Assembly (NCBI RefSeq): GCF_002933465.1
Contig: NZ_PSZE01000039.1
Coordinates: 1 to 57,020, forward strand
Length of the DNA: 57,020 nt
Origin: Nocardia nova
Lineage (GTDB): Bacteria > Actinomycetota > Actinomycetes > Mycobacteriales > Mycobacteriaceae
Reading direction: 5' to 3'
A model generated the notes under the pieces. It saw only the letters and a program-made list of their open reading frames with translations. It had not been told where the DNA came from and did no database searches. Within the stretch, counting starts at the first letter, position 1. Each line of letters opens with the position of its first letter. The position numbers and the translations under genes are program-made. Positions 7,852 to 16,164 of the stretch are shown in pieces.

Positions 7852-10065
7852 ATGACGCGCGTCACCGCAGCAGCCCGGACCACCTACCGCACCTGCCCGC
7901 TGTGCGAGGCCGTCTGCGGACTCGAGATCACCTTGGACGCGCAGGATCGGGTGACGCGCGTGCGCGGGGACCGCGAGGACCCGTTCAGCCGCGGCTTCAT
8001 CTGCCCGAAGGGCGCGAGCCTCGGAGCGCTGGACGCCGACCCCGATCGGCTGGCCGAACCGATCATCCGTGATCGCGCCACCGACACCTGGCGGCAGGCC
8101 ACCTGGCCCGAGGCCTTCGATCTCATCGCCGAGCGGGCGCCGGCCATCCTCGGCGAATACGGCCGCCAGGCCGCGGCGCTGTATCTGGGTAATCCGAATG
8201 CACACACCATTGCCGGCGCGCTGTACGTGCCGGCGCTGATCCGGGCGCTGAGCACGCGCAATCTGTACTCGGCCAGCACCACCGATCAGATGCCGAAACA
8301 GGTCTCGAGCGGGCTCATGTTCGGCGATCCGCTCACGGTCGCGGTGCCCGACCTGGACCGCACCGACTACCTGCTGATGCTCGGTGCCAATCCGCTGGAG
8401 TCCAACGGCTCGCTGTGTACCGCCCCGGACTATCCGGGCCGGTTGAAGGCGCTGCGCGCACGCGGCGGGCGGTTGGTCGTGGTCGATCCGCGGCGCACCC
8501 GGACCGCGGATCTCGCCGACGAGCATCTGTTCATCCGGCCCGGCAGCGATGCGTATCTGTTGTTCGGCATCGTGCACACGCTCTTCGCGGAGGATCTGAC
8601 CGATATCCGGGTCGAGGTAGCGGGTCTCGAACAGATCCGTTCGGCGGCAGTCCCGTTCACACCCGAGGCGGTGCAGGCACGCACCGGCATCCCGGCCGAG
8701 ACCGTGGGACGGCTGGCGCGGGAGCTGGCCGCGGCGCCGACGGCCGCGGTTTATGCGCGCATCGGCACCTGCACCGCCGAATTCGGCACTCTCACGCAGT
8801 GGCTGGTGGATGTGATCAACGTGCTCACCGGCAATCTCGACCGGGCCGGCGGCGCGATGTTCGCGACCGCCGCGGCACTGGGCATCGTGCGGACGCGGCC
8901 GTTCCGGCTCGGGCGCTGGACCAGCCGGGTGCGCGAATTGCCCGAAACCATGGGCGAATTCCCCGTCGCGACGCTGGCCGACGAAATTCTCACTCCCGGT
9001 GAGGGACAGGTCCGGATGCTGGTGACGGTGGCCGGCAATCCGGTGCTCTCGGCTCCCGCAGGCGCACGGCTGGGCGAAGCGCTGGCCGGTCTGGACTTCA
9101 TGGTCAGTGTGGATCGCTACCTCAACGAGACCACCCGCCATGCCGATGTGATCCTGCCGCCGCCGCGCGCACTGCAGGCGCCGCACTACGATTTCGCGCT
9201 GCTGCAGTTCGCGGTGCACAACTACGCCCGCTATTCCCCGCCGCTGCTCGCCCTGTCCGACGACCGGCCCTCGGAACCGGAAATACTTGCCCGCCTCGCA
9301 CTTTCCCTGGCGGGGCAGCAACCGGAGCCCGGCCGCGATTGCGTCGCCGCGGTGGACGAGCTGATCATCGCCGGGACGCTGCACAAGGCCGGACTCACCG
9401 AGCGACGCGGCGAATTGATCGGCGTGGACAGCACCGAACAGCGCATCGACATGATGCTGCGCCTGGGCCCGTACGGCGAGTGGAATCCCGATCGTCAGCG
9501 TGTCGATATCGCGCCCGAGGGACTGAACCTGCAGGTTCTCCTGGACAATCCGCACGGCGTCGACTTGGGTGCGCTGCAACCGCGCCTGCCCGACGTGCTG
9601 CGCACCGCCTCCCGGAAGGTGGAGCTGGCGCCCGAGCCGCTGCTCGGCGATACGACCCGGCTGGTGGCCGAATTGTCCGCTGCCCGACCGGATGTGGTGT
9701 TGATCGGCCGGCGGCAACTGCGGTCGAACAACAGCTGGTTGCACAACGTTCCGGCGCTGGTCGGCGGTTCCAATACCTGCACGCTGCATATTCACCCCGA
9801 CGACGTCGCCCGCCTCGGGCTGGGCGAGCTGGCCGCGATCGAATCGGCGACCGGAAAGCTGACCGTGCCGGTGGAACCGAACGACAGGATCATGCCCGGC
9901 GTGGTGAGCCTGCCGCACGGATGGGGACATTCGGGCAGTACCCAAACGGTCGCGCGGGAGCACGCCGGCGTGAATGCCAATGCCCTGACCGATGATTCCC
10001 GCGTCGACGCCGTATCCGGGACTGCGGTGTTCAACGGAGTTCCGGTGACCATCACGCCGGTGTGA
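7852..10065 (+). CDS. Molybdopterin-dependent oxidoreductase (DMSO-reductase superfamily)
   Basis: A 737-residue Mo-bisMGD enzyme, probably cytoplasmic because no Tat signal is present. The N-terminus holds a [4Fe-4S] site, CPLCEAVCG (Cys 15, 18, 22) with a fourth Cys in FICPKGAS (Cys 51). Further cofactor-binding landmarks are MLGANPLESNGS, VVVDPRRTRTADLAD and the C-terminal molydopterin dinucleotide domain (LIGRRQLRSNNSWLHNVP, SLPHGWGH). Where formate dehydrogenases carry Cys or SeCys as Mo ligand I find only the segment TTDQMPKQVSSGLMFG, so the ligand and substrate are unclear. No accessory subunit or cofactor gene is adjacent, which suggests a soluble enzyme using a distant redox partner. 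Confidence 0.85.
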   Translation: MTRVTAAARTTYRTCPLCEAVCGLEITLDAQDRVTRVRGDREDPFSRGFICPKGASLGALDADPDRLAEPIIRDRATDTWRQATWPEAFDLIAERAPAILGEYGRQAAALYLGNPNAHTIAGALYVPALIRALSTRNLYSASTTDQMPKQVSSGLMFGDPLTVAVPDLDRTDYLLMLGANPLESNGSLCTAPDYPGRLKALRARGGRLVVVDPRRTRTADLADEHLFIRPGSDAYLLFGIVHTLFAEDLTDIRVEVAGLEQIRSAAVPFTPEAVQARTGIPAETVGRLARELAAAPTAAVYARIGTCTAEFGTLTQWLVDVINVLTGNLDRAGGAMFATAAALGIVRTRPFRLGRWTSRVRELPETMGEFPVATLADEILTPGEGQVRMLVTVAGNPVLSAPAGARLGEALAGLDFMVSVDRYLNETTRHADVILPPPRALQAPHYDFALLQFAVHNYARYSPPLLALSDDRPSEPEILARLALSLAGQQPEPGRDCVAAVDELIIAGTLHKAGLTERRGELIGVDSTEQRIDMMLRLGPYGEWNPDRQRVDIAPEGLNLQVLLDNPHGVDLGALQPRLPDVLRTASRKVELAPEPLLGDTTRLVAELSAARPDVVLIGRRQLRSNNSWLHNVPALVGGSNTCTLHIHPDDVARLGLGELAAIESATGKLTVPVEPNDRIMPGVVSLPHGWGHSGSTQTVAREHAGVNANALTDDSRVDAVSGTAVFNGVPVTITPV

Positions 10066-10434
10066 TTCTCCGACCAGCCGGCACGTGCACGGGGGATAAC
10101 GCTCGTAGCGCAACGGGCAACCCGGGCGCTATCCCCTTGGTCGTGGATGTGAAAAGCCCACGCTCACAAGCAATTCGGGCGAAAATACCCGCGTATTCGG
10201 TCAGCAGCCCTGGGGCAAACGGCATTTCGGGCGTTGCCGAGCACTTGCCCGTACGCGAGACTCAGGCGCGGGAGCGGCTCGGCTCACAAATCACCTTCAC
10301 AGACAGTGCACTCCATCAGCAGGTTCGCTGATTTTGCCATCCGAAACACGTTCTTTCCTATAGTATTTCGACATATTTCAGGTTCAACGCCGAACCATCC
10401 ACGTGCGGATCTCAGCTACCCGGAGGGGTGTGGC
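10066..10434. other. 369-bp intergenic region upstream of the PNPOx-like gene
   Basis: No gene is supported. The first half has ordinary GC content and no clear terminator. From about 10330 the sequence becomes AT-rich and contains the promoter described separately, followed by a leader of about 60 bases and a good ribosome-binding site. Confidence 0.5.
10334..10364 (+). promoter_or_regulatory. Predicted promoter of the PNPOx-like gene
   Basis: TTGCCA (10334-10339) and TATAGT (10359-10364) each match the housekeeping consensus at five of six positions, with a 19-base spacer. It lies in the most AT-rich part of the gap, about 70 bases before the start codon. Confidence 0.45.
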
Positions 10435-11055
10435 ATGTCCGGTTCCACAGGCGGCAGTGACGGCGAGCGAGAACTGCAACGCCGATTCGGCACCGAGGAA
10501 CGCGCGGAGCGTTTCTACGACGAACAGGTGCTGAGCAGCCTCAACTCCCGCATGCGCGAGTTCGTGAGCCGGATGGATATGGCCTTCATCGCCACCGCCG
10601 ACCGGCACGGTGAATGCGATACCAGCTTCCGGGCCGGCAAACCCGGATTCGTGCACGTCATCGACGAACATACGGTCGCCTATCCGGAGTACCGCGGCAA
10701 CGGAGTGATGGCCTCGCTCGGCAACATCCTGGAGAATCCGCACGTCGGCATTCTGATGATCGACTTCGTCCGCGACCTGGTCGGGCTGCATATCAACGGA
10801 TCGGCACGCATCGTCGACGATCAGGCATTGCGAGTCCGGGTACCCGGCCTGCCGGCGGCCGAGCGTGGTCGCGTCGCCGAGCGGTGGGTGGTCGTGGATG
10901 TCGAGGAGGCCTATATCCACTGCAGAAAGCACATTCCGCACCTGGTGCCGGCCGCCCGCGAGGAACGGGAATGGGGTACCGACAGCCCCCGGGCCAAGGG
11001 TGGGGACTACTTCGGCACCAAGGCGCAGGCGCGGGCTCTCGTCGCGGAGGGGTGA
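10435..11055 (+). CDS. Pyridoxamine 5'-phosphate oxidase-like flavoprotein
   Basis: A 206-residue split-barrel FMN- or F420-binding protein; the substrate is unknown. The conserved part runs from MDMAFIATADRHGECDTSFRAG through YRGNGVMASLGNILENPHVGILMIDF, where the R-x-N-G and N-x-L-x-NP patterns resemble the PNPOx-like group annotated as MSMEG_1061/YwaO-type oxidoreductases. The C-terminus (AYIHCRKHIPHL) contains a Cys/His-rich segment seen in the same subgroup. Start ATG 10435 is preceded by GGAGGGG. The gene is monocistronic and converges on gtrA. Confidence 0.8.
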   Translation: MSGSTGGSDGERELQRRFGTEERAERFYDEQVLSSLNSRMREFVSRMDMAFIATADRHGECDTSFRAGKPGFVHVIDEHTVAYPEYRGNGVMASLGNILENPHVGILMIDFVRDLVGLHINGSARIVDDQALRVRVPGLPAAERGRVAERWVVVDVEEAYIHCRKHIPHLVPAAREEREWGTDSPRAKGGDYFGTKAQARALVAEG

Positions 11056-11080
11056 CGGTTCGGGTCGACGATCCGGAACG

Positions 11081-11563
11081 TCAGCGGATCTTGAAGATCA
11101 CCGCACGCTGCACGACGAAGTTGATCACGGTGGCCACGCCCTGCGCGATGACGAAGGCGATCAGCACCGCGCCCTTCACCGAATGGCCGGCGATATCCAC
11201 CGACATCGCGGGCAGGGTGTCGTTGAGCAGGGCGTTGATACCCACCTGCGCCGCGAAGGTCACCGCGTAGAGGATCACCACCGCTACGAAGCGGCTGCGA
11301 CTCGGCGGCGCCTTGAACGTCCAGCGCCGGTTGATCAGATACGCCGTGGTGGTACCGACGATGAAACTGCAGGCCTTGGCGAAGTCGCGCGGGACTCCGA
11401 ACAGGGCCATGAGCAGCACGTACAGCCCGAAGTCGACGACCGCCGACAATCCGCCGGTGAGGACGAACCGAACAATCTGCGTCTTCAGATCGACGTCCGT
11501 ACCGCCCGGCTCGTCCACCAGGGGCAACTCGGCCGGAAGAGGAAGATGGGGTTCCGCGCTCAC
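11081..11563 (-). CDS. GtrA-family membrane protein (Rv3789-like)
   Basis: A small four-helix membrane protein of about 160 residues. Rv3789, its positional counterpart in M. tuberculosis, has been linked to decaprenyl-phospho-arabinose handling and to anchoring arabinan enzymes. Visible features are the GtrA start IVRFVLTGGLSAVVDFGLY, the conserved NRRWTFK after segment two, and the final FVVQRAVIFKIR. I start at GTG 11563 (VSAEPHLPLP); longer in-frame starts run into the 25-bp repeats and give low-complexity Arg/Cys sequence. Unlike M. tuberculosis, where Rv3789 precedes dprE1 on the same strand, here the gene is divergent from dprE1. Confidence 0.82.
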   Translation of the reverse strand: MSAEPHLPLPAELPLVDEPGGTDVDLKTQIVRFVLTGGLSAVVDFGLYVLLMALFGVPRDFAKACSFIVGTTTAYLINRRWTFKAPPSRSRFVAVVILYAVTFAAQVGINALLNDTLPAMSVDIAGHSVKGAVLIAFVIAQGVATVINFVVQRAVIFKIR

Positions 11564-11590
11564 GGCACGAGAGTAGCGGGTCACGCCGGC

Positions 11591-11665
11591 CCCGCCGCGA
11601 CAGCGGCACTCCCGCCCCGCCGCGACAGCGGCACTCCCGCACCGCCGCGACAGCGGCACTCCCGC
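11591..11665. repeat. Three tandem 25-bp repeats between gtrA and dprE1
   Basis: Copies at 11591-11615, 11616-11640 and 11641-11665 differ at one base only. Each contains GCCGC-GACA-GCGGC, a small hairpin. The block sits in the divergent gap just upstream of gtrA and about 90 bases from the dprE1 start, so it may affect either promoter or arise from slippage. Confidence 0.85.
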
Positions 11666-11741
11666 ACCGGTCGCCGCTGTGAAATCCGCCTCGAGCGGGC
11701 CCCGGACACGCGACAGCCGACCCCTACCCCGGTCATGCCTG

Positions 11742-11747
11742 TAGCCT
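11742..11747 (+). promoter_or_regulatory. Candidate -10 element for a leaderless dprE1 transcript
   Basis: TAGCCT ends eight bases before ATG 11756, and no ribosome-binding site precedes that ATG. This spacing fits leaderless initiation. No -35 element is convincing. Confidence 0.35.
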
Positions 11748-11755
11748 CTATGCCG

Positions 11756-13246
11756 ATGTCCACGAAAGCTCAGACCTCCACCGCCGCGGGTCCTGCGAAC
11801 TCCGCGGGCGACGGCGAGGCGTCACAGGCAAGCAGCAACGGCTCCGCCGACAGCTTTTCGCTGCCGACGCACACCCGTCGACTGACCGGATGGGGTCGTA
11901 CCGCGCCCTCCACCTCCGAAGTGCTCTCGACCGGCGATCCGGAACTGATCGCCAAGGCCGTGGCCATGGTCGCGGAGGACAACGAGTCCAAGCCGGCACA
12001 TTTGCGGCGCGGTGTTATCGCGCGCGGATTGGGCCGGTCCTACGGCGACCACGCCCAGAACGCCGGTGGCCTCGTCATCGATATGTCGGCGCTCAATCAG
12101 ATCCATCGGATCGACCGCGACACCCGGTTGGTCGATGTCGACGGCGGCGTCAGCTTGGACCAGCTGATGAAGGCGGCGCTGCCGTTCGGCCTCTGGGTAC
12201 CGGTGCTACCAGGCACCCGGCAGGTCACCATCGGCGGGGCCATCGCCTCCGATATCCACGGCAAGAACCACCACAGTGAGGGCAGCTTCGGCAATCATGT
12301 GCGCTCGATCGAGCTGCTCACTGCCGACGGCCAGGTTCAGCACCTCACCCCCAAACGCAACGCCAAACTGTTTTGGGCGACTGTCGGTGGCAACGGTCTT
12401 ACCGGCATCATCTTGCGCGCGACCATCGAGATGACGCCTACCGAGACGGCGTACTTCATCAACGACGGCGTGAAGACCGCCGATCTCGACGAGACGGTCG
12501 CGGCGCACAGCGACGGCAGCGAATCCAACTACGTCTACTCCAGCGCCTGGTTCGACGTGATCAGCCCGCCGCCGAAGCTCGGCCGGGCCACCATCACCCG
12601 CGGCCGGTTGGCGACAGTGGACGAGCTGCCGAAACGGCTGCGCAAGAAGCCGCTGAAGTTCGATGCGCCTCAATTGATGACGGTGCCCGACATCTTCCCG
12701 AGCTGGACCATGAACAAGCTGACTTTGCAGGCCATCGGTGAGGCCTACTACGCAATGGGCGGCAACTACACGGGCAAAGTCCAGAACCTCACGCAGTTCT
12801 ATCACCCGTTGGACATGATCGCGGAGTGGAACCGTGGCTACGGCCCGGCCGGATTCCTGCAGTACCAGTTCGTGGTGCCGATCGAGGCGGTCGAGGAATT
12901 CAAGAAGATCATCGTCGATATCCAGGCGAGTGGCCACTACTCGGCACTGAACGTCTTCAAGCTCTTCGGCCCGGGAAACCAGGCACCTCTGAGCTTCCCG
13001 ATGCCCGGCTGGAACATCTGCGTCGACTTCCCCATCCGCCCGGGCCTCAACGAGCTGGTCACCGAATTGGACCGTCGCGTCCTGGAATTCGGCGGTCGTC
13101 TCTACACCGCGAAGGACTCCCGGACCACCGCGGAGACCTTCCACAAGATGTATCCCAAGATCGACGAGTGGATCAAGGTCCGCCGAAGTGTCGATCCCAC
13201 AGGCGTTTTCATGTCCGATATGGCGAGAAGGCTGGAGCTGCAGTGA
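11756..13246 (+). CDS. dprE1: Decaprenylphosphoryl-beta-D-ribose 2'-oxidase DprE1
   Basis: FAD enzyme that oxidises decaprenyl-phospho-ribose to the 2-keto intermediate, the first half of the epimerisation that makes the arabinose donor; it acts at the membrane/periplasm side. The 496-residue protein aligns end to end with M. tuberculosis DprE1 (461 residues): RLTGWGRTAPS, GLGRSYGDHAQN, LPGTRQVTIGGAIASDIHGKNHH (covalent or close FAD contact region), and the target-site segment PGWNICVDFP, whose Cys (residue 422 here) corresponds to Cys387, the residue attacked by benzothiazinones. The extra length is a Ser/Ala/Gly-rich N-terminal extension. Alternative ATGs at 11735 and 11750 cannot be excluded. 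It heads dprE1-dprE2-aftA. Confidence 0.97.
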   Translation: MSTKAQTSTAAGPANSAGDGEASQASSNGSADSFSLPTHTRRLTGWGRTAPSTSEVLSTGDPELIAKAVAMVAEDNESKPAHLRRGVIARGLGRSYGDHAQNAGGLVIDMSALNQIHRIDRDTRLVDVDGGVSLDQLMKAALPFGLWVPVLPGTRQVTIGGAIASDIHGKNHHSEGSFGNHVRSIELLTADGQVQHLTPKRNAKLFWATVGGNGLTGIILRATIEMTPTETAYFINDGVKTADLDETVAAHSDGSESNYVYSSAWFDVISPPPKLGRATITRGRLATVDELPKRLRKKPLKFDAPQLMTVPDIFPSWTMNKLTLQAIGEAYYAMGGNYTGKVQNLTQFYHPLDMIAEWNRGYGPAGFLQYQFVVPIEAVEEFKKIIVDIQASGHYSALNVFKLFGPGNQAPLSFPMPGWNICVDFPIRPGLNELVTELDRRVLEFGGRLYTAKDSRTTAETFHKMYPKIDEWIKVRRSVDPTGVFMSDMARRLELQ

Positions 13247-13262
13247 GCGGTGAGTGCGCGAA

Positions 13263-14024
13263 ATGATCAACGCAGTCGGTAACCCGCAGAATATTCTGCT
13301 TTTGGGCGGTACCTCGGAGATCGGCCTCGCGATCGTCGCGGAGTACCTGAAGAAGGGGCCGGCGCGGGTGGTGCTCGCGGCGCTGCCGAACGATCCGTTG
13401 CGTGCGCAGTCGGTCGCTGCGCTGGAGGCCGCGGGCGCGTCGAAGGTCGAGATCGTCGACTTCGACGCGCTGGACACCGGCAGCCACCCCAAGGTGATCG
13501 AACAGGCCTGGGCCGACGGTGATATCGATGTCGCGATTGTCGCCTTCGCGCTCGACGGCGACGCCGAGGAGCTATGGCAGAACCAGCTCAAGGCGGTGCG
13601 GGTCGCCGAGGTCAACTACACCGCGGGCGTGTCGGTCGGCGTGCTCGTCGGCGAGAAGATGAAGGCCCAGGGCTTCGGGCGGATCATCGTCATGTCCTCG
13701 GTGGCCGGTGAGCGCGTCAAGCGCGCCAACTTCGTCTACGGCTCCACCAAGGCCGGGCTGGATGGTTTCTACCTCGGACTGGGCGAGGCGCTGCGCCCGC
13801 ACGGCCCGCGCGTCACCGTCGTGCGGCCGGGGCAGGTGCGTACCCAGTTCTCCGCGCACGTCGCCGAGGCGCCGCTCACCGTCAACAAGGAAGACGTTGC
13901 GGTCCTTGCGGTTTCGGCATCCGAGAAGGGTAAGGAACTGGTCTGGGCCCCGGGCACGTTCCGCTGGGTCATGATGATCCTGCGCCACGTTCCGCGCCCG
14001 ATCTTCCGCAAACTTCCCATCTAG
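13263..14024 (+). CDS. dprE2: Decaprenylphosphoryl-2-keto-ribose reductase DprE2
   Basis: NADH-dependent short-chain dehydrogenase that reduces the DprE1 product to decaprenyl-phospho-arabinose, the only arabinose donor for cell-wall arabinan. The 253-residue protein shows the Rossmann start ILLLGGTSEIGLAI, DFDALDT, NYTAGVS, the catalytic serine in MSSVAGERVKRANF and the YGSTK active-site pair, and ends FRKLPI exactly as in M. tuberculosis. I choose ATG 13263 (MINAVGNPQ), matching the known start, over GTG 13254. The gap to dprE1 is 16 bases, so the two form one operon. Confidence 0.96.
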   Translation: MINAVGNPQNILLLGGTSEIGLAIVAEYLKKGPARVVLAALPNDPLRAQSVAALEAAGASKVEIVDFDALDTGSHPKVIEQAWADGDIDVAIVAFALDGDAEELWQNQLKAVRVAEVNYTAGVSVGVLVGEKMKAQGFGRIIVMSSVAGERVKRANFVYGSTKAGLDGFYLGLGEALRPHGPRVTVVRPGQVRTQFSAHVAEAPLTVNKEDVAVLAVSASEKGKELVWAPGTFRWVMMILRHVPRPIFRKLPI

Positions 14025-14044
14025 TTCGGCTCGGAGTCGAGCCG

Positions 14045-14084
14045 CGAAGGAGAGTCGCCGCTACCGAGCGCCGGCTCTCCTTCG
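14045..14084 (+). terminator. Possible weak terminator after dprE2
   Basis: CGAAGGAGAG (14045-14054) and CTCTCCTTCG (14075-14084) are perfectly complementary around a 20-base loop and followed by TCGTTTCGG. It may attenuate rather than stop transcription into aftA, which has its own -10-like TAGGCT at 14155-14160. Confidence 0.45.
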
Positions 14085-14199
14085 TCGTTTCGGCGAGGAC
14101 GGCCGCCGCACAGCGCGAGCTTCGCACCGACGCGAACCGGTTCCACCCGGCTTGTAGGCTCGCGGGCAGATCGGCGGCGAGAGAGGATCCGGAGGCACT

Positions 14200-16164
14200 G
14201 TGCGCGTACTAGTCCGGCAGGTCGGGGGCGGGCTCGGGGAGGCTGTCGTCGGGGCGGTGGTCGCCGCGCTGGTGGCGGCGATCGGGCTGGCGGCGATGTC
14301 GGCGGTGCAGTGGCCGGCGTTCAACTCCTCCAATGTGACTCGGGCGCTGACCACCGTCGGGCAGGCGGGGGCGGCGCTGCTGCTGGTGATCGCCATTGTG
14401 CTGATCCGGTTGCATCGGTGGCCGTGGGTGGCGAAAGTGCTGTCCTGGGCGGGTATTTCCGCCTTCGTCACCGTGACGCTGGGGATGCCGCTCGCGGCGA
14501 CCAAGCTGTATCTGTTCGGCATTTCGGTGGATCAGGAATTCCGCACCGAGTATCTGACGCGACTCACCGATACCGCCGCGCTGCACGATATGACCTACGC
14601 CGACATTCCGGCGTACTACCCGGCCGGCTGGTTCTGGATCGGCGGACGCGTCGCGAATCTGCTCGGCCTGGCCGGGTGGGAGACGTTCAAGCCGTATGCG
14701 ATCGTGTCGCTGGCGGTGGCGTCGGTGCTGGCACTCGTGTTGTGGTCCAAGCTGATTCGCTGGGATTGGGCGGTCGCGGTCGCGGCGACGACCACCGCGG
14801 TGATGGTGGCGTTCGCCTCCCCCGAGGCCTACAGCGCCGTGCTGGTGATCCTGTTCGCTCCGGCGATGGTGCTGGCGTGGGGTGCGCTGTATCGCCCCGC
14901 CGAGTTCGGCGCGACGGCAAGTCCGGCCGGCGACCCACGCACCGCGGGCGGCTGGGGCGCGGCGATCGGAGCGGGTGTGTTCCTCGGACTGTCGGCGATG
15001 TTCTACACGCTGTTCTTCGTGCTCGCGGTCTTCACCGTGGTCCTGATGGGCCTCGTCGCCTGGGCGACCCTGTGGTGGCAGCAGCGCGAGATCGCGGTGC
15101 ATCAGCCGCGCGCTCCGCGCCTCGGCGTCTTCCGCCTGCTATGGCCGATTCTGCTGCGGCTGATCGTCATGGGCGCGATCGCCGCGCTCCTGGCCCTGAT
15201 CGTCTGGGGCCCGTATCTGGCGAAGGTGCTGACCGGGCATCTGCCGGAATCCAATACCGCCTTCCACTACCTGCCGGAATCCGGTTCGCGGCTGGCGTTC
15301 CCGATGTTCGACTTCTCCGAACCGCTGCTCGGCGCCCTCTGCCTGCTCGGCACCATCTGGCTGGTGGTGCGGGCGGCGAGTTCGCGACGGGCCCAGGCAC
15401 TCGCTATCTCGGTGGTCGCGATCTATCTGTGGTCGCTGGCCTCCATGCTGGTCACGGCCGCCGGTACGACGGGACTGGCCTTCCGGCTGGAACCCATCCT
15501 GCAGGTACTGCTCGCCGCGGCGGGAGCGTTCGGATTCGTCGAAGGCGCACGGGCCGTGTACCAGGCCGTCGACGAACCGCGACGGTTCCGGGCGGCGACC
15601 GCGGTGGTCGCGGTCCTGGGTGCGCTGGCCTTCACGCAGAGCATTCCCGGCATCTTGAATCCCGAGATCACCACCGCCTACACCGACACCGACGGCCACG
15701 GGGTGCGGGCGGACAAGCGCAGCCCCTCGGCGGTGTCGCATTATGGCCGCATCGATCAGGTCCTCACCGAGCAGACGGGGCGGCCGCGCGACGAGACGGT
15801 GGTCCTCACGGCCGACACGAGCTTCCTGTCCTACTATCCGTACTTCGGTTTCCAGGCGCTGACCTCGCATTACGCCAACCCGCTCGCCGATTTCCCGGCC
15901 CGGGCCGCCGAGATCAAGCGCTGGAGCGAGCTGAAATCGCCGGCCGAGTTGATCGATGCGCTGAACCACTCTCCGTGGCGCGCGCCGGACGCCTTTCTGT
16001 TCCGCCGCAGCGGCGAGAACTACACCCTCCGCCTGGCCGAGGACGTCTATCCCAACGATCCCAACGTGCGCCGCTACACGGTCGAGTTCCCGGGGACGCT
16101 CTTCGCCGATCCGCATTTCCGGATCACGGATATCGGCCCGTTCACCCTGGTCGCGCGCTCCTGA
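14200..16164 (+). CDS. aftA: Galactan 5-O-arabinofuranosyltransferase AftA
   Basis: Membrane GT-C glycosyltransferase that adds the first arabinofuranose to the galactan, using decaprenyl-phospho-arabinose. The 654-residue protein has about 11-13 hydrophobic segments, a conserved extracytoplasmic loop (VDQEFRTEYLTRLTDTAALHDMTY) followed by YYPAGWFWIGGR, and a soluble C-terminal domain from about residue 480 (IDQVLTEQTGR, VVLTADTSFLSYYPY). Gene order after dprE2 matches Rv3792. GTG 14200 has GGAGG at ideal spacing. In M. tuberculosis the emb genes follow directly; here 6 kb of mobile and decayed DNA intervenes. Confidence 0.95.
   Translation: MRVLVRQVGGGLGEAVVGAVVAALVAAIGLAAMSAVQWPAFNSSNVTRALTTVGQAGAALLLVIAIVLIRLHRWPWVAKVLSWAGISAFVTVTLGMPLAATKLYLFGISVDQEFRTEYLTRLTDTAALHDMTYADIPAYYPAGWFWIGGRVANLLGLAGWETFKPYAIVSLAVASVLALVLWSKLIRWDWAVAVAATTTAVMVAFASPEAYSAVLVILFAPAMVLAWGALYRPAEFGATASPAGDPRTAGGWGAAIGAGVFLGLSAMFYTLFFVLAVFTVVLMGLVAWATLWWQQREIAVHQPRAPRLGVFRLLWPILLRLIVMGAIAALLALIVWGPYLAKVLTGHLPESNTAFHYLPESGSRLAFPMFDFSEPLLGALCLLGTIWLVVRAASSRRAQALAISVVAIYLWSLASMLVTAAGTTGLAFRLEPILQVLLAAAGAFGFVEGARAVYQAVDEPRRFRAATAVVAVLGALAFTQSIPGILNPEITTAYTDTDGHGVRADKRSPSAVSHYGRIDQVLTEQTGRPRDETVVLTADTSFLSYYPYFGFQALTSHYANPLADFPARAAEIKRWSELKSPAELIDALNHSPWRAPDAFLFRRSGENYTLRLAEDVYPNDPNVRRYTVEFPGTLFADPHFRITDIGPFTLVARS

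Noticed and set aside
7363..10113. Long minus-strand ORF (over 900 codons) opposite the molybdoenzyme gene
   Set aside because: It is the antisense frame of a conserved enzyme. Its translation is rich in Arg, Gly, His and Gln with no recognisable motif, as expected from high-GC codon bias.
5113..11665. Possible CRISPR arrays at the tandem repeats (5113-5173, 11591-11665)
   Set aside because: Repeats are directly adjacent with no spacers, and there are no cas genes.
13230..13263. GTG 13254 as the dprE2 start
   Set aside because: The known M. tuberculosis start aligns with ATG 13263, and the extra three residues are not conserved.
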